Positions 17,387 through 25,494 of a stretch of 51,237 nucleotides of DNA are shown here, piece by piece; position 1 is the first letter of the stretch; every line of letters begins with the position of its first letter. The translations under genes and the position numbers were made by a program. The notes under the pieces are model-generated. The model saw only the letters and a list, made by a program, of their open reading frames with translations, did no database searches and was not told where the DNA came from. The stretch comes from Chloroflexota bacterium (GTDB taxonomy: Bacteria; Chloroflexota; Anaerolineae; Aggregatilineales; Phototrophicaceae). Location: contig WTGB01000007.1 in the NCBI GenBank assembly GCA_011523735.1, forward strand, positions 1 to 51,237. Reading direction: 5' to 3'.

Positions 17387-18817
17387 ATGAGCGCCAGACA
17401 CGTCATCGCGGTTGACCTCGGCGCGACCTCCGGGCGAGTGATGGATGTCGCCTTTGACGGCGCGCGCTTGCGGTTGGATGAAGTCCATCGCTTTCCCAAT
17501 ATTCCGGTGCAGACGCCGAACCTGTTGCACTGGGATGTGCTACGCCTTTGGCATGAGATCACAGTCGGCATAGGCGCGGTGGCTGAGGCGGCGTCAATCG
17601 GCCTAGATTGTTGGGGTGTGGATTACGCGCTGCTGGACCGCTCGGGTGAGTTGCTCGCTAACCCGATTCATTACCGCGATCCGCGGACGAATGGCGCGAT
17701 GGAATGGGTTTTTGAGCGCATGCCACGCCGCGAAATCTTCGAGCGCACCGGCATACAATTCATGCCGCTCAATGCGCTGTATCAGCTGGCAGCGAGCATC
17801 CGCGATGGCAGTCCGCTGCTGGATCATGCGGCGACCATGCTGACCATCGCCGATCTTTTCAACTATTGGCTGGCTGGCTCCAAGACCTGCGAATTCACCG
17901 AAGCGACAACGATGCAGCTTTACAACCCAAAGCTAGGCGATTGGGATCGCGAGATCATGTCCGCCGTCGGCATACCGACGGATATACTGACGCCGATCGT
18001 AGCGCCGGGCACAGTCATCGGCGAATACAAGGGCATTGACGTGATTGTCCCGGCCTGCCATGACACGGGCAGCGCGGTGGTGGCCGTGCCGGCTTCAGAA
18101 GATAATTACGCCTATTTGAGCAGCGGCACCTGGAGCTTGCTCGGTTTGGAGTTGGATAAAGCCATCATCAGCGATGCGGCCTACGAAGCGAATGTCACCA
18201 ACGAGGGCGGTTATGGTGGCAGTTTCCGCTTGCTGAAAAACATCATGGGATTGTGGCTGGCCGATCAATGCCGGGCGACCTGGCAGGCGCGGGGGGTGGA
18301 TTACAGCTTCGCGCAATTGACGGCGATGGTGGAAAGCGCGACGCCCTTCAAAGCTTTCATCGAGCCGGATGACCCACTATTTTTGCCGCCGGGGGATATG
18401 CCGGCGCGCGTCATCGATTACTGCCGCCGAACGGGACAGCCGGCGCCGGGAGGCGATGCCGAAGTGATGACGACTGTCTATGTCAGCCTGGCTTACAAGT
18501 ACCGTTATGTGCTCGAACAGCTCATTGCTGTATCGGGGCGGCCGGTTGACGTCCTGCATATCATCGGCGGCGGTTCGCGGAATGCCCTACTCAATCAAAT
18601 GACGGCGAACGCCATCGGCCGTCCGGTGATCGCGGGACCGGCGGAAGCGACGGCAACCGGCAATGCCATCGTGCAGTTGCTTGCCATTGGCGAATTGGGC
18701 GGCGTGGCCGAGGCGCGGGCGCTGCTCAGCCAATCGGATGAGAATCGGCTCTATGAACCGCGGGACAGCGCCGCCTGGGACGAGCACTATCCGCGTTTTT
18801 GCCGCTTGCTGGATTAG
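17387..18817 (+). CDS. rhaB: Rhamnulokinase (FGGY-family carbohydrate kinase)
   Basis: A 476-residue FGGY kinase that most resembles L-rhamnulokinase, which makes L-rhamnulose 1-phosphate from L-rhamnulose with ATP. It starts 'VIAVDLGATSGRVMDVAFDG', continues with 'HRFPNIPVQTPNLLHWDV', 'IGLDCWGVDYALLDRSGEL' and 'NPIHYRDPRTNGAMEWVF', and has 'TGIQFMPLNALYQL'. These are RhaB-type rather than fuculokinase- or xylulokinase-type. The C-terminal ATP site has 'HIIGGGSRNALLNQMTAN' and 'GPAEATATGNAIVQLLA'. GGTGAGG lies before ATG 17387. It heads an operon with a sugar ABC transporter 35 bp downstream. Confidence 0.88.
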   Translation: MSARHVIAVDLGATSGRVMDVAFDGARLRLDEVHRFPNIPVQTPNLLHWDVLRLWHEITVGIGAVAEAASIGLDCWGVDYALLDRSGELLANPIHYRDPRTNGAMEWVFERMPRREIFERTGIQFMPLNALYQLAASIRDGSPLLDHAATMLTIADLFNYWLAGSKTCEFTEATTMQLYNPKLGDWDREIMSAVGIPTDILTPIVAPGTVIGEYKGIDVIVPACHDTGSAVVAVPASEDNYAYLSSGTWSLLGLELDKAIISDAAYEANVTNEGGYGGSFRLLKNIMGLWLADQCRATWQARGVDYSFAQLTAMVESATPFKAFIEPDDPLFLPPGDMPARVIDYCRRTGQPAPGGDAEVMTTVYVSLAYKYRYVLEQLIAVSGRPVDVLHIIGGGSRNALLNQMTANAIGRPVIAGPAEATATGNAIVQLLAIGELGGVAEARALLSQSDENRLYEPRDSAAWDEHYPRFCRLLD

Positions 18818-18852
18818 GCGCTTAGATCCGAGATGACAAGCAGGAAAGCCAA

Positions 18853-20385
18853 ATGACCGACGCCTTGCTAGAGTTGCGGGGAATCGACAAGCATTTTCCC
18901 GGTGTGCACGCGCTGAAAGAGGCGCATTTTGAGGTGCGACGGGGGGAAGTGCATGCCTTGATCGGCGAGAACGGCGCCGGCAAGTCCACCTTGATCAAGA
19001 TCGTCTCCGGCGTCTATCAGCCGGATACGGGCGAGATACTACTCGATGGACGGCGCGTCGAATTTGTCAATCCACGCGAGGCGCATGCGGCTGGCATCGC
19101 CACGATTTATCAAGAACTGGGCTTGTACCCCGAGCTTTCGGTGGCGGAGAATATCTTCATGGGGCACGCTCCGACAGTAAGGCGCTTCGGTTTCCAAGCG
19201 ATTGATTGGGAACAGATGGAGGCAGGGGCGGAAGCGCTGCTGGCGGAACTCAATATCACCAATCTTGATGTGGGCGCGAAGGTGGGGGCGCTCAATGTTG
19301 GCAATCGGCAGCGGGTGGAGATCGCCAAGGCGCTTTCGCTGGATGCGCAGATTCTGATCATGGACGAGCCGACCGCGGCGCTGACCGAAAGCGATGTCGA
19401 GCAGCTTTTCAGTATTGTGCGGCTGCTGCGCGATCGCGGTGTGAGCATTGTTTACATCAGTCATCGACTCAACGAAGTCTTCGAACTGGCGGACCGCGTG
19501 ACCGTGCTGCGCGATGGCGAATACATCGGGACGCAGGCGGTCAAAGACAGCAGCGAAGGCGAGTTGATCAGCATGATGGTCGGGCGGACGATTGACAATC
19601 TCTTCCCCAAGCAGCCGGCGGAGATCGGCGAGGTCGTGCTGGAAGTGCGCAACTTGAACCGGCCGCCGCTGACACGCGATGTTTCCTTTTCCGTGCGGGC
19701 GGGCGAGATCGTCGGCTTGGCTGGCTTGGTCGGCTCGGGGCGCAGCGAGACGGCGCAAGTAATCTTTGGGGTGCTGCCGGCCGAATCTGGCGAGATCCGG
19801 CTCAATGGCGAGCTGGTCAAGATCAGCCGCCCGTCGGAAGCGGTCGATCATGGCATCGGCTATGTGCCGGAGGACCGGGGGCATCAAGGGCTGATCCGCG
19901 AGATGACCATCCGCGAGAACACATCTATGGCGGTGCTCGAATTGGTCTCGAGGAACACTTTTATCAGCCGAACCAGAGAGAGACTGCTGGCGAATCATTC
20001 AATACGGCAACTGAGCATCCGCGCCACCGGTCCCGACCAGATCACGAACAAGCTTTCGGGCGGCAATCAGCAAAAAGTGGTAGTCAGCAAGTGGCTGGCC
20101 AGCAGTCCCAAGCTGCTGATCATGGACGAGCCGACGCGCGGCGTTGATGTCGGCGCCAAGTCGGAGATTCACCGTTTGATGAGCCAACTGGCGGCGGAGC
20201 AGGAACTGGCGATCTTGATGATTTCCAGCGAGCTGCCCGAGATTCTGGGCATGAGCGACCGCATCCTGGTCATGCGTGAAGGGCGGCTGGTGGCTGAGTT
20301 TTCGCGTGAGGAAGCGACGCAAGAACTGGTTGCCCACGCAATGATGAGTGAAGAAGTCCGTAAAGCAGCGGGAGCCGGTCTATGA
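18853..20385 (+). CDS. Sugar ABC transporter ATPase with two nucleotide-binding domains (RbsA/RhaT type)
   Basis: A 510-residue ATPase with two ABC domains in one chain, typical of pentose and deoxy-sugar importers (RbsA, MglA, RhaT). The first domain has Walker A 'GENGAGKSTL' and Walker B 'ILIMDEPTAALT'. The second has a degenerate Walker A ('GLVGSGRSET'), signature 'LSGGNQQKVVVSKWL' and Walker B 'LLIMDEPTRGVDVG'. The weak second A motif is normal in this family. CAGGAAAG precedes ATG 18853. Its stop overlaps the next permease start by four bases (ATGA). The order kinase, ATPase, permease, permease, binding protein matches rhizobial rhamnose loci in content. Confidence 0.92.
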   Translation: MTDALLELRGIDKHFPGVHALKEAHFEVRRGEVHALIGENGAGKSTLIKIVSGVYQPDTGEILLDGRRVEFVNPREAHAAGIATIYQELGLYPELSVAENIFMGHAPTVRRFGFQAIDWEQMEAGAEALLAELNITNLDVGAKVGALNVGNRQRVEIAKALSLDAQILIMDEPTAALTESDVEQLFSIVRLLRDRGVSIVYISHRLNEVFELADRVTVLRDGEYIGTQAVKDSSEGELISMMVGRTIDNLFPKQPAEIGEVVLEVRNLNRPPLTRDVSFSVRAGEIVGLAGLVGSGRSETAQVIFGVLPAESGEIRLNGELVKISRPSEAVDHGIGYVPEDRGHQGLIREMTIRENTSMAVLELVSRNTFISRTRERLLANHSIRQLSIRATGPDQITNKLSGGNQQKVVVSKWLASSPKLLIMDEPTRGVDVGAKSEIHRLMSQLAAEQELAILMISSELPEILGMSDRILVMREGRLVAEFSREEATQELVAHAMMSEEVRKAAGAGL

Positions 20386-21779
20386 GCAAGACGAAAGGGG
20401 CGCCTGTGCCCCGCCGTCCGCTGCACTTCATCGGCATCGCGCTGGCGCTGGTCATCATCGGCGCTTACTTTCTGCTGCCATTCGTCGTTCAGCCGGAGCG
20501 CGGGCCATCGACCGTGGCGATCTTGACCGGGAGCAAGAAAGCTAACGAGTTGGGCTTGTTCAAGACTGGGCTGGAAGTTATCCCGCTGGCGGGACTGGGG
20601 ATTTTGCTGCTGGGCATCTGGAATGTGATCGCGCCAGCGGCCAGCCGCGCCATCTCGCTGCTGATGAGCGTAGCCGGCTTGCTGATCGCGGTTTATTACA
20701 TCAACTTCTTCCGCGACTACGCCGCTGACGAAGCGACATTCATCAACAACATGGACATCGCATTTTGGATCATGCTGGTCGCCGGTGTACTAGCCGTTCT
20801 GCAGATCTTGATTCCGCGCGGCCTGCCGGATGAGCGCTACCGCATCATGAAGCTGTTTGGCAATCAGGAGAGCGTCATTCTCTTCGGTTTGCTGCTGCTG
20901 ATTTTCATCATCGGCATCGCCAATCCGCGCTTCTTGCAGGAGCGAAATATCTCCGACAATTTGCAGGGCAATGCGTACATCGCGGTGGCGGCGCTGGGCA
21001 TGACCATGGTGATCGTGACCGGCAATATCGATATTTCGGTGGGTTCGCTGGTGGGCTTGCTGGCGGTGATCAGCGGGCGGCTGGTGGTAGCGGGCCTGCC
21101 GGCGCCGCTGGCCTGGCTGGCGCCATTGATCGTAGGCGCGGGCTTCGGCGCTTTCATCGGCTTCCTGGTGGCCTACTTGCGCATCCCGTCGATCGTCGTG
21201 ACGCTTGGCATGCTCAGCATCATCAAGGGCATATTGATCATCTGGGCCGGGGGCGAGCGGGTGCGGGATATGCCGCCGGAGTATTTCCTGTCACAGATGC
21301 GCCCGCTGGGCATTCCCATGCCCATCATCATCATGGTCGTGCTTACGATTGTGGTGGTCTTATGGATGCGCTATAGCGCAACCGGTCGTGCCTTTTATGC
21401 CCTCGGCGGCAATGCGGAGGCGGCGCGGCTCTCGGGCTTATCGCAGAAACGCTTGCTGATGACGGTATTCATCTTGAACGGCATTTTCGTTGGCATCGCA
21501 AGCGTGATGTATTCGACGCAGTTCAACATCATTCAGGCGACGCCACCGCCAGCGCTGGAGCTTTCGGTGATTACGGCATCGGTCGTTGGCGGCGTGAGCA
21601 TATTGGGCGGGACGGGCACGGCGCTCGGCTCGACCTTGGCGACGCTGCTGCTAAATTTCATTCGTTCGGCGATGATATTCATCAATGTCTCGCCGTTCTG
21701 GCTGAAGGCGGTGCAAGGCTTGCTGATCCTGGCGACGGTGCTGGCCGACCTTATACGCCGGCGGCGGCAGAGGCTATAG
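20382..21779 (+). CDS. Sugar ABC transporter permease (RbsC/RhaP type) with N-terminal four-helix extension
   Basis: A 465-residue inner-membrane permease. From about residue 160 on it is a standard BPD_transp_2 permease: 'GNAYIAVAALGMTMVIVTGNI', 'DISVGSLVGLLAVISG', 'RIPSIVVTLGMLSIIKG', the loop 'ALGGNAEAARLSGL' that contacts the ATPase, and 'ITASVVGGVSILGGTGTALG'. In front of this lies an extra stretch of about 155 residues with four likely transmembrane helices (about 16-36, 63-84, 86-109 and 121-144). Usual family members have about 320-340 residues. The start overlaps the ATPase stop (ATGA) and the hydrophobic pattern begins at once, so the extension is translated. Confidence 0.88.
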   Translation: MSKTKGAPVPRRPLHFIGIALALVIIGAYFLLPFVVQPERGPSTVAILTGSKKANELGLFKTGLEVIPLAGLGILLLGIWNVIAPAASRAISLLMSVAGLLIAVYYINFFRDYAADEATFINNMDIAFWIMLVAGVLAVLQILIPRGLPDERYRIMKLFGNQESVILFGLLLLIFIIGIANPRFLQERNISDNLQGNAYIAVAALGMTMVIVTGNIDISVGSLVGLLAVISGRLVVAGLPAPLAWLAPLIVGAGFGAFIGFLVAYLRIPSIVVTLGMLSIIKGILIIWAGGERVRDMPPEYFLSQMRPLGIPMPIIIMVVLTIVVVLWMRYSATGRAFYALGGNAEAARLSGLSQKRLLMTVFILNGIFVGIASVMYSTQFNIIQATPPPALELSVITASVVGGVSILGGTGTALGSTLATLLLNFIRSAMIFINVSPFWLKAVQGLLILATVLADLIRRRRQRL

Positions 21780-21783
21780 GACA

Positions 21784-22782
21784 ATGAAAAGCGCGCAAGC
21801 CAAAGAGCCGAGCCCACGCAACCCGACCGTCAGCGAAAAGCTGCGCCACTTGGTGATCAGCCAGGAGGGCGTGCTCTTCGTGATCATGCTGGTATCGGTG
21901 CTGTTCCTGGCGACGCGGACCGACAAATTCCTGACGGTCGACAACCTCTTGCAGCAGGGCCGCTTCATGACCGAGGTCGGCTTGATCGCCATCCCGATGA
22001 CCTACATCATCATCACCGGCGGCATTGACCTGTCGGTCGGCTCGATCCTGGGTTTGACTGCCATCGTATTGGGCTGGACCTGGCAGGAGTTGGGCTTCCC
22101 GCTGGAACTGGCGATCATCACCGGCATCCTGAGCGGGACGCTGGCCGGCTTCGTCAACGGGCTGTTTATAGTGCGTGTGGGGGTGCCGCCGCTGATTATG
22201 ACCCTGGCGACCTTGGCGCTGTATCGCGGCTTGGCGGAGGGCATCAGCGAGGCGCGCTCGGCGCGGGGCTACCCGGAGTGGTTCTTCCAACTGGGTCAGG
22301 GCGAATTCTTGGGCATCCCGACGCAGCTGTGGCTGCTTATCATCGCGGTTGTTGTCTTCGGCATTGTTCTGGCGCGGACGCGGCTGGGGCGGGCGCTCTA
22401 CGCCATCGGCAATAACGAGACTGGCGCGCGCTTCAGCGGGCTGACGGTCAACCGTCATTTGCTCTTCATCTATACATTTTCCGGTTTCATGTCGGCGGTG
22501 GCGGGTTATATCTTTGTGTCGCGCGTCAGCACGACCCGTTCGGATATGGGCACGGGCATGGAGTTGGATGTGATCGCGGCGGTGGTGCTGGGCGGGACGA
22601 GCATCTTCGGCGGCACCGGTTCCATTCCGGGCACGATAATCGGCGTCGTTCTGATTCAACTACTGAAGAATGGCTTGACCTTATCAGGAGTGACAAGCGA
22701 TGCGACAATAGTCGTGATCGGCAGCGTGCTCATATTTGCTATACTTGTGAATAATTTCATTCAGAGTCGGCGGGGAGAATGA
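21784..22782 (+). CDS. Sugar ABC transporter permease (RbsC/RhaQ type)
   Basis: A 332-residue second permease of normal length, BPD_transp_2 family, starting four bases after the first permease stops. It has 'GLIAIPMTYIIITGGIDLSV', 'VRVGVPPLIMTLATLALYRG', the ATPase-contact loop 'AIGNNETGARFSGL', and 'VIAAVVLGGTSIFGGTGSIPG'. It should form the transmembrane heterodimer with the preceding longer permease. After it come 210 bases without a gene. Confidence 0.92.
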   Translation: MKSAQAKEPSPRNPTVSEKLRHLVISQEGVLFVIMLVSVLFLATRTDKFLTVDNLLQQGRFMTEVGLIAIPMTYIIITGGIDLSVGSILGLTAIVLGWTWQELGFPLELAIITGILSGTLAGFVNGLFIVRVGVPPLIMTLATLALYRGLAEGISEARSARGYPEWFFQLGQGEFLGIPTQLWLLIIAVVVFGIVLARTRLGRALYAIGNNETGARFSGLTVNRHLLFIYTFSGFMSAVAGYIFVSRVSTTRSDMGTGMELDVIAAVVLGGTSIFGGTGSIPGTIIGVVLIQLLKNGLTLSGVTSDATIVVIGSVLIFAILVNNFIQSRRGE

Positions 22783-22862
22783 TGATCAGGCTTATCCCTA
22801 CCGGAAGCATCAGGGAGGGGAGCGCGTCGACAATCTGACAGGTGTTTTGCGCAGCGCGCGTT

Positions 22863-22884
22863 GTCCCTGCCAATAAACGGGGAC
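22863..22884 (+). other. Small hairpin in the gap between permease and binding-protein genes
   Basis: GTCCC (22863-22867) and GGGAC (22880-22884) with a 12-base loop, no T-run. The 210-base gap (22783-22992) otherwise shows only a GGAG-type ribosome-binding site before 22993. Such gaps often allow the binding protein to be made in larger amount than the permeases; that is inference. Confidence 0.3.
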
Positions 22885-22992
22885 GATTATGAAGCGCTTT
22901 CGAATATAGACGGCGAAAGGAGGACGTATCGCAAGAGACAGGATTCGCAGTAGCCAAATTCGTTTAGCCATTCAATCTTACGGAGTTAAATC

Positions 22993-24138
22993 ATGAAGAA
23001 GACATTCGCAATCACCTTGATCTTGGCGCTGCTATTAGCGCTGATCAGCATGCCGCTCAGCGCGCAAGACCGCTGGGACGGCGCCGACGACCTCGCTGTC
23101 AATCCGCTGGCCTGTGGCATGGGCGACGAGATGATGGACGAGGGCGACGACATGGAAGAGGACATGGAGATGATGGAATACGATGGCGGCATGGCAGCCA
23201 TGGGCGATGATATGGCCGGCATGGACATCACGCTGGTTGACGTGCCGAAGCTGGTCGGTATCGGCTACTTCGCCGCGACCACGCTGGGTCAGCAGCAAGC
23301 CGCTGAGGAACTGGGCAACGTCTCCGTCACCACTGACGCGCCCACCGAAGCCAATATCGACGACCAAATCCAGGTCATCGACAGCTACATCACGGCGGGC
23401 GTGGACGGCATTCTCTTCGCCGCCAACGATCCGGTCGCCATTGCGCCGGTATTGCGGAAGGCGCTGGAAGCCGGCATCCATGTGGTTGGTTATGACGCCA
23501 ACAGCGAGCCGGATGCCCGCGAATGGTTCGTCAACCAGGCTGAATTCAACGGCATCGCCAAGGCGCTTGTCGACAGTCTGGCGGACCAGATGGGCGAGGA
23601 TGCTTCCTTCGGCATCGTCACTTCGACCTTCACCACGCCTAACCAGGCGCGCTGGATCGCCGAGATGTGGGCTTACGCCAGCGAATGCTATCCCGATCTG
23701 GAATGGCTTGAGACCCTCGAAGCGCAGGAAGACGCGGTACTGAGCTTCCAGCAAGCGCAGACGTTGCTCAACAAATACGGCGAGGACCTGGATGGCATCT
23801 TCGCGATGACCTCGGTCGCCACGCCAAACGGCGCCGATGCGGTGCAGCAAGCGGGGGCCTGTGAAGATGTCGCTGTGGTCGGCTTGGCGACGCCGAATGG
23901 CATGAAGCCCTACGTCAATAGCGGCTGCGTCCGCGATGTGATCTTGTGGAACCCGGTCGACCTGGGTTACGCGGCGGTCTATGTCATGCGCGCTGTTGTA
24001 GACGGTGAATTCTCGCCGGGCGATGCTTCCGTGATGGCGGGACGCCTCGGCGAGTTGGTGGTCGTCAATGGCAGTGAAGTTTTGCTGGGGCCACCCTTCA
24101 CCTTCACGGCGGAGAACATCAACGACTTCGACTTCTAG
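22993..24138 (+). CDS. Sugar ABC transporter solute-binding protein with Met/acid-rich insert
   Basis: A 381-residue exported protein of the Peripla_BP_4 (RbsB/RhaS) class. It has a signal peptide (MKKTFAITLILALLLALISMPLSA), then an unusual segment of about 37 residues (about 38-75) with eleven methionines and about fifteen Asp/Glu, for example MEEDMEMMEYDGGM. The binding domain follows: 'VGIGYFAATTLGQQ', 'DDQIQVIDSYITAGVDGILF', 'GYDANSEPDAREWFVNQ' and 'DLDGIFAMTSVATPNGADAV'. CGGAG precedes ATG 22993. The gene closes the transporter set and should supply its ligand. Position next to rhamnulokinase suggests rhamnose or a related deoxy-sugar. Confidence 0.88.
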   Translation: MKKTFAITLILALLLALISMPLSAQDRWDGADDLAVNPLACGMGDEMMDEGDDMEEDMEMMEYDGGMAAMGDDMAGMDITLVDVPKLVGIGYFAATTLGQQQAAEELGNVSVTTDAPTEANIDDQIQVIDSYITAGVDGILFAANDPVAIAPVLRKALEAGIHVVGYDANSEPDAREWFVNQAEFNGIAKALVDSLADQMGEDASFGIVTSTFTTPNQARWIAEMWAYASECYPDLEWLETLEAQEDAVLSFQQAQTLLNKYGEDLDGIFAMTSVATPNGADAVQQAGACEDVAVVGLATPNGMKPYVNSGCVRDVILWNPVDLGYAAVYVMRAVVDGEFSPGDASVMAGRLGELVVVNGSEVLLGPPFTFTAENINDFDF

Positions 24139-24157
24139 GGCAACCCCGGTTGTAATT

Positions 24158-24231
24158 TGTAGGGGCGACCCGGTGGGTCGCCCATTTCCATCGAAATACA
24201 AAGACGGGTCAGCCAATGGCTGACCCCTACA
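24158..24231. repeat. GTAGGGGCGACC-type repeats, copy E: two units in inverted orientation
   Basis: A plus-strand unit TTGTAGGGGCGACCCGGTG ending GGGTCGCCC (24158-24184) and a minus-strand unit TGTAGGGGTCAGCCATTGG ending CTGACCCG (24231-24205). Each is itself a hairpin. They lie between the binding-protein and aldolase genes and may act as a transcription brake. Confidence 0.75.
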
Positions 24232-24262
24232 TATTTCAGTCACTAATACTGGCACTAACAAC

Positions 24263-25021
24263 ATGACCAAACCACTCGATAGACTCATCGAGATGACCCG
24301 CGCCCTGGGCGAGCCGGCGATGGACTACGTCATCATCGGCGAGGGCAATACGTCCATGCGGCTGGATGCGGACAGCTTCCTCGTCAAAGCCAGTGGTCAC
24401 GGAATGCACGGCATCGGCGCGGAAGGCTTCGTCGCCCTGCGACTGGCGCCGATATTGGCGCTGCTGGATGATCCGCCGGCGACGCTCAGCGAGGAAAAGG
24501 CGATCACCCAGGCGGCCGTTATCGGTGAAAGCGGTGGCAAAAGCCCGTCAATTGAGGTCAGCTTTCACGCCATGCTGCTGCATGAATGTGGCGTGAGGGT
24601 CATCGGACATAGCCACCCTACCGCCATCAATCAAATCATGTGCAGCGAATATGCGGCTGACTTCGCGCTACAGCGGCGTTTCCCGGATGAAGTCGTCTTG
24701 TGCGGTCCCCAATCGGCACTGGCGCCTTATGCCGATCCGGGTTTGCCGCTAGCTTTGGTCATGCGCGAAAAGGTAGGCGAATACATGGCGCTACATGGCG
24801 AAGCGCCTAAGCTGATCTTGCTGGAGAATCACGGCATGATCGCGCTGGGCGATACCCCGGCGGAGATCTTGAATATCACGGCGATGGCGGTCAAGGCGGC
24901 GCGGATTTATCTCGGCGCGCTAATGACCGGCAAGCCAACTCGCTTGCCCGATGAGGAGGTCTGGCATGTTTACCGCAGGCCTGACGAGATCTATCGCCGC
25001 AAGCTTTTTGTTGACAAATAG
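24263..25021 (+). CDS. Class II aldolase/adducin-family protein (deoxyketose-1-phosphate aldolase candidate)
   Basis: A 252-residue zinc-dependent class II aldolase. The motifs are 'IIGEGNTSMRLDADSFLVKA' (substrate phosphate site), 'SVEVSF'-like catalytic stretch 'SPSIEVSFHAMLL', zinc-binding histidines in 'VIGHSHPTAINQ' and the C-terminal 'LILLENHGMIALG'. In this operon it probably cleaves L-rhamnulose 1-phosphate (or fuculose 1-phosphate) to dihydroxyacetone phosphate and L-lactaldehyde. Sequence alone does not separate RhaD, FucA and other members. There is no clear ribosome-binding site before ATG 24263. The lactaldehyde formed could feed the dehydrogenases and the lactate/glycolate oxidase of this window, which is inference. 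Confidence 0.82.
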   Translation: MTKPLDRLIEMTRALGEPAMDYVIIGEGNTSMRLDADSFLVKASGHGMHGIGAEGFVALRLAPILALLDDPPATLSEEKAITQAAVIGESGGKSPSIEVSFHAMLLHECGVRVIGHSHPTAINQIMCSEYAADFALQRRFPDEVVLCGPQSALAPYADPGLPLALVMREKVGEYMALHGEAPKLILLENHGMIALGDTPAEILNITAMAVKAARIYLGALMTGKPTRLPDEEVWHVYRRPDEIYRRKLFVDK

Positions 25022-25079
25022 CGTTAGTTCTATTGGTTCACCGCAGAGACTTCTAAGGGGAGATCGAGAGGAAGAGACG

Positions 25080-25460
25080 ATGCCCACGAACGGCGCTTTG
25101 ACCTGGCTAATACCAGATGCTTATCTGGCGGCGCCAGCCGACGACGATCCGATAAACAAGAACCATGAATCCATTTGCATCCTCAACGTCACGCCCGACG
25201 ATGCCAACGTCCTGCTCGATTTCTACTTCGAGGATCGCGAGGCTGTCGAAGGCATCGCGATCACGGTGCCAGCGAAGCGCTGCCCGCATGTCCGCCTCGA
25301 CAAGCCCGAGCAGATAGCCGGCTTCGAGATTCCCTTTGACGTACCCTACGGCGTCCGGCTGCGCAGCGATGTTCCGATCGTGGTGCAGTATTCGCGCATG
25401 TACGCCAGCGGCGGACAGATCGAAAGTTTGATCACGACGATCGCTTATCCGGTGGAATAA
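25080..25460 (+). CDS. Anabaena sensory rhodopsin transducer (ASRT)-family small protein
   Basis: A 126-residue beta-sandwich protein that matches the ASRT family along its length: 'TWLIPDAYLA', 'NHESICILNVTPDDANV', 'FEDREAVEGIAITVPAKR', 'CPHVRLDKPEQI', 'DVPIVVQYSRMY' and 'LITTIAYPVE'. ASRT binds sensory rhodopsin in one cyanobacterium, but most relatives have no rhodopsin and are proposed to bind small molecules, often near sugar genes. No rhodopsin is in this window. ATG 25080 is chosen as the first Met that starts the family match; GAGGAAGAG lies upstream. It follows the aldolase by 58 bp and is the last plus-strand gene of the sugar locus. A sugar-sensing or sugar-binding role is inferred. 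Confidence 0.82.
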   Translation: MPTNGALTWLIPDAYLAAPADDDPINKNHESICILNVTPDDANVLLDFYFEDREAVEGIAITVPAKRCPHVRLDKPEQIAGFEIPFDVPYGVRLRSDVPIVVQYSRMYASGGQIESLITTIAYPVE

Positions 25461-25494
25461 GCAACAAGGGGCCGCGAGCCGTTTGACAGCTTCT

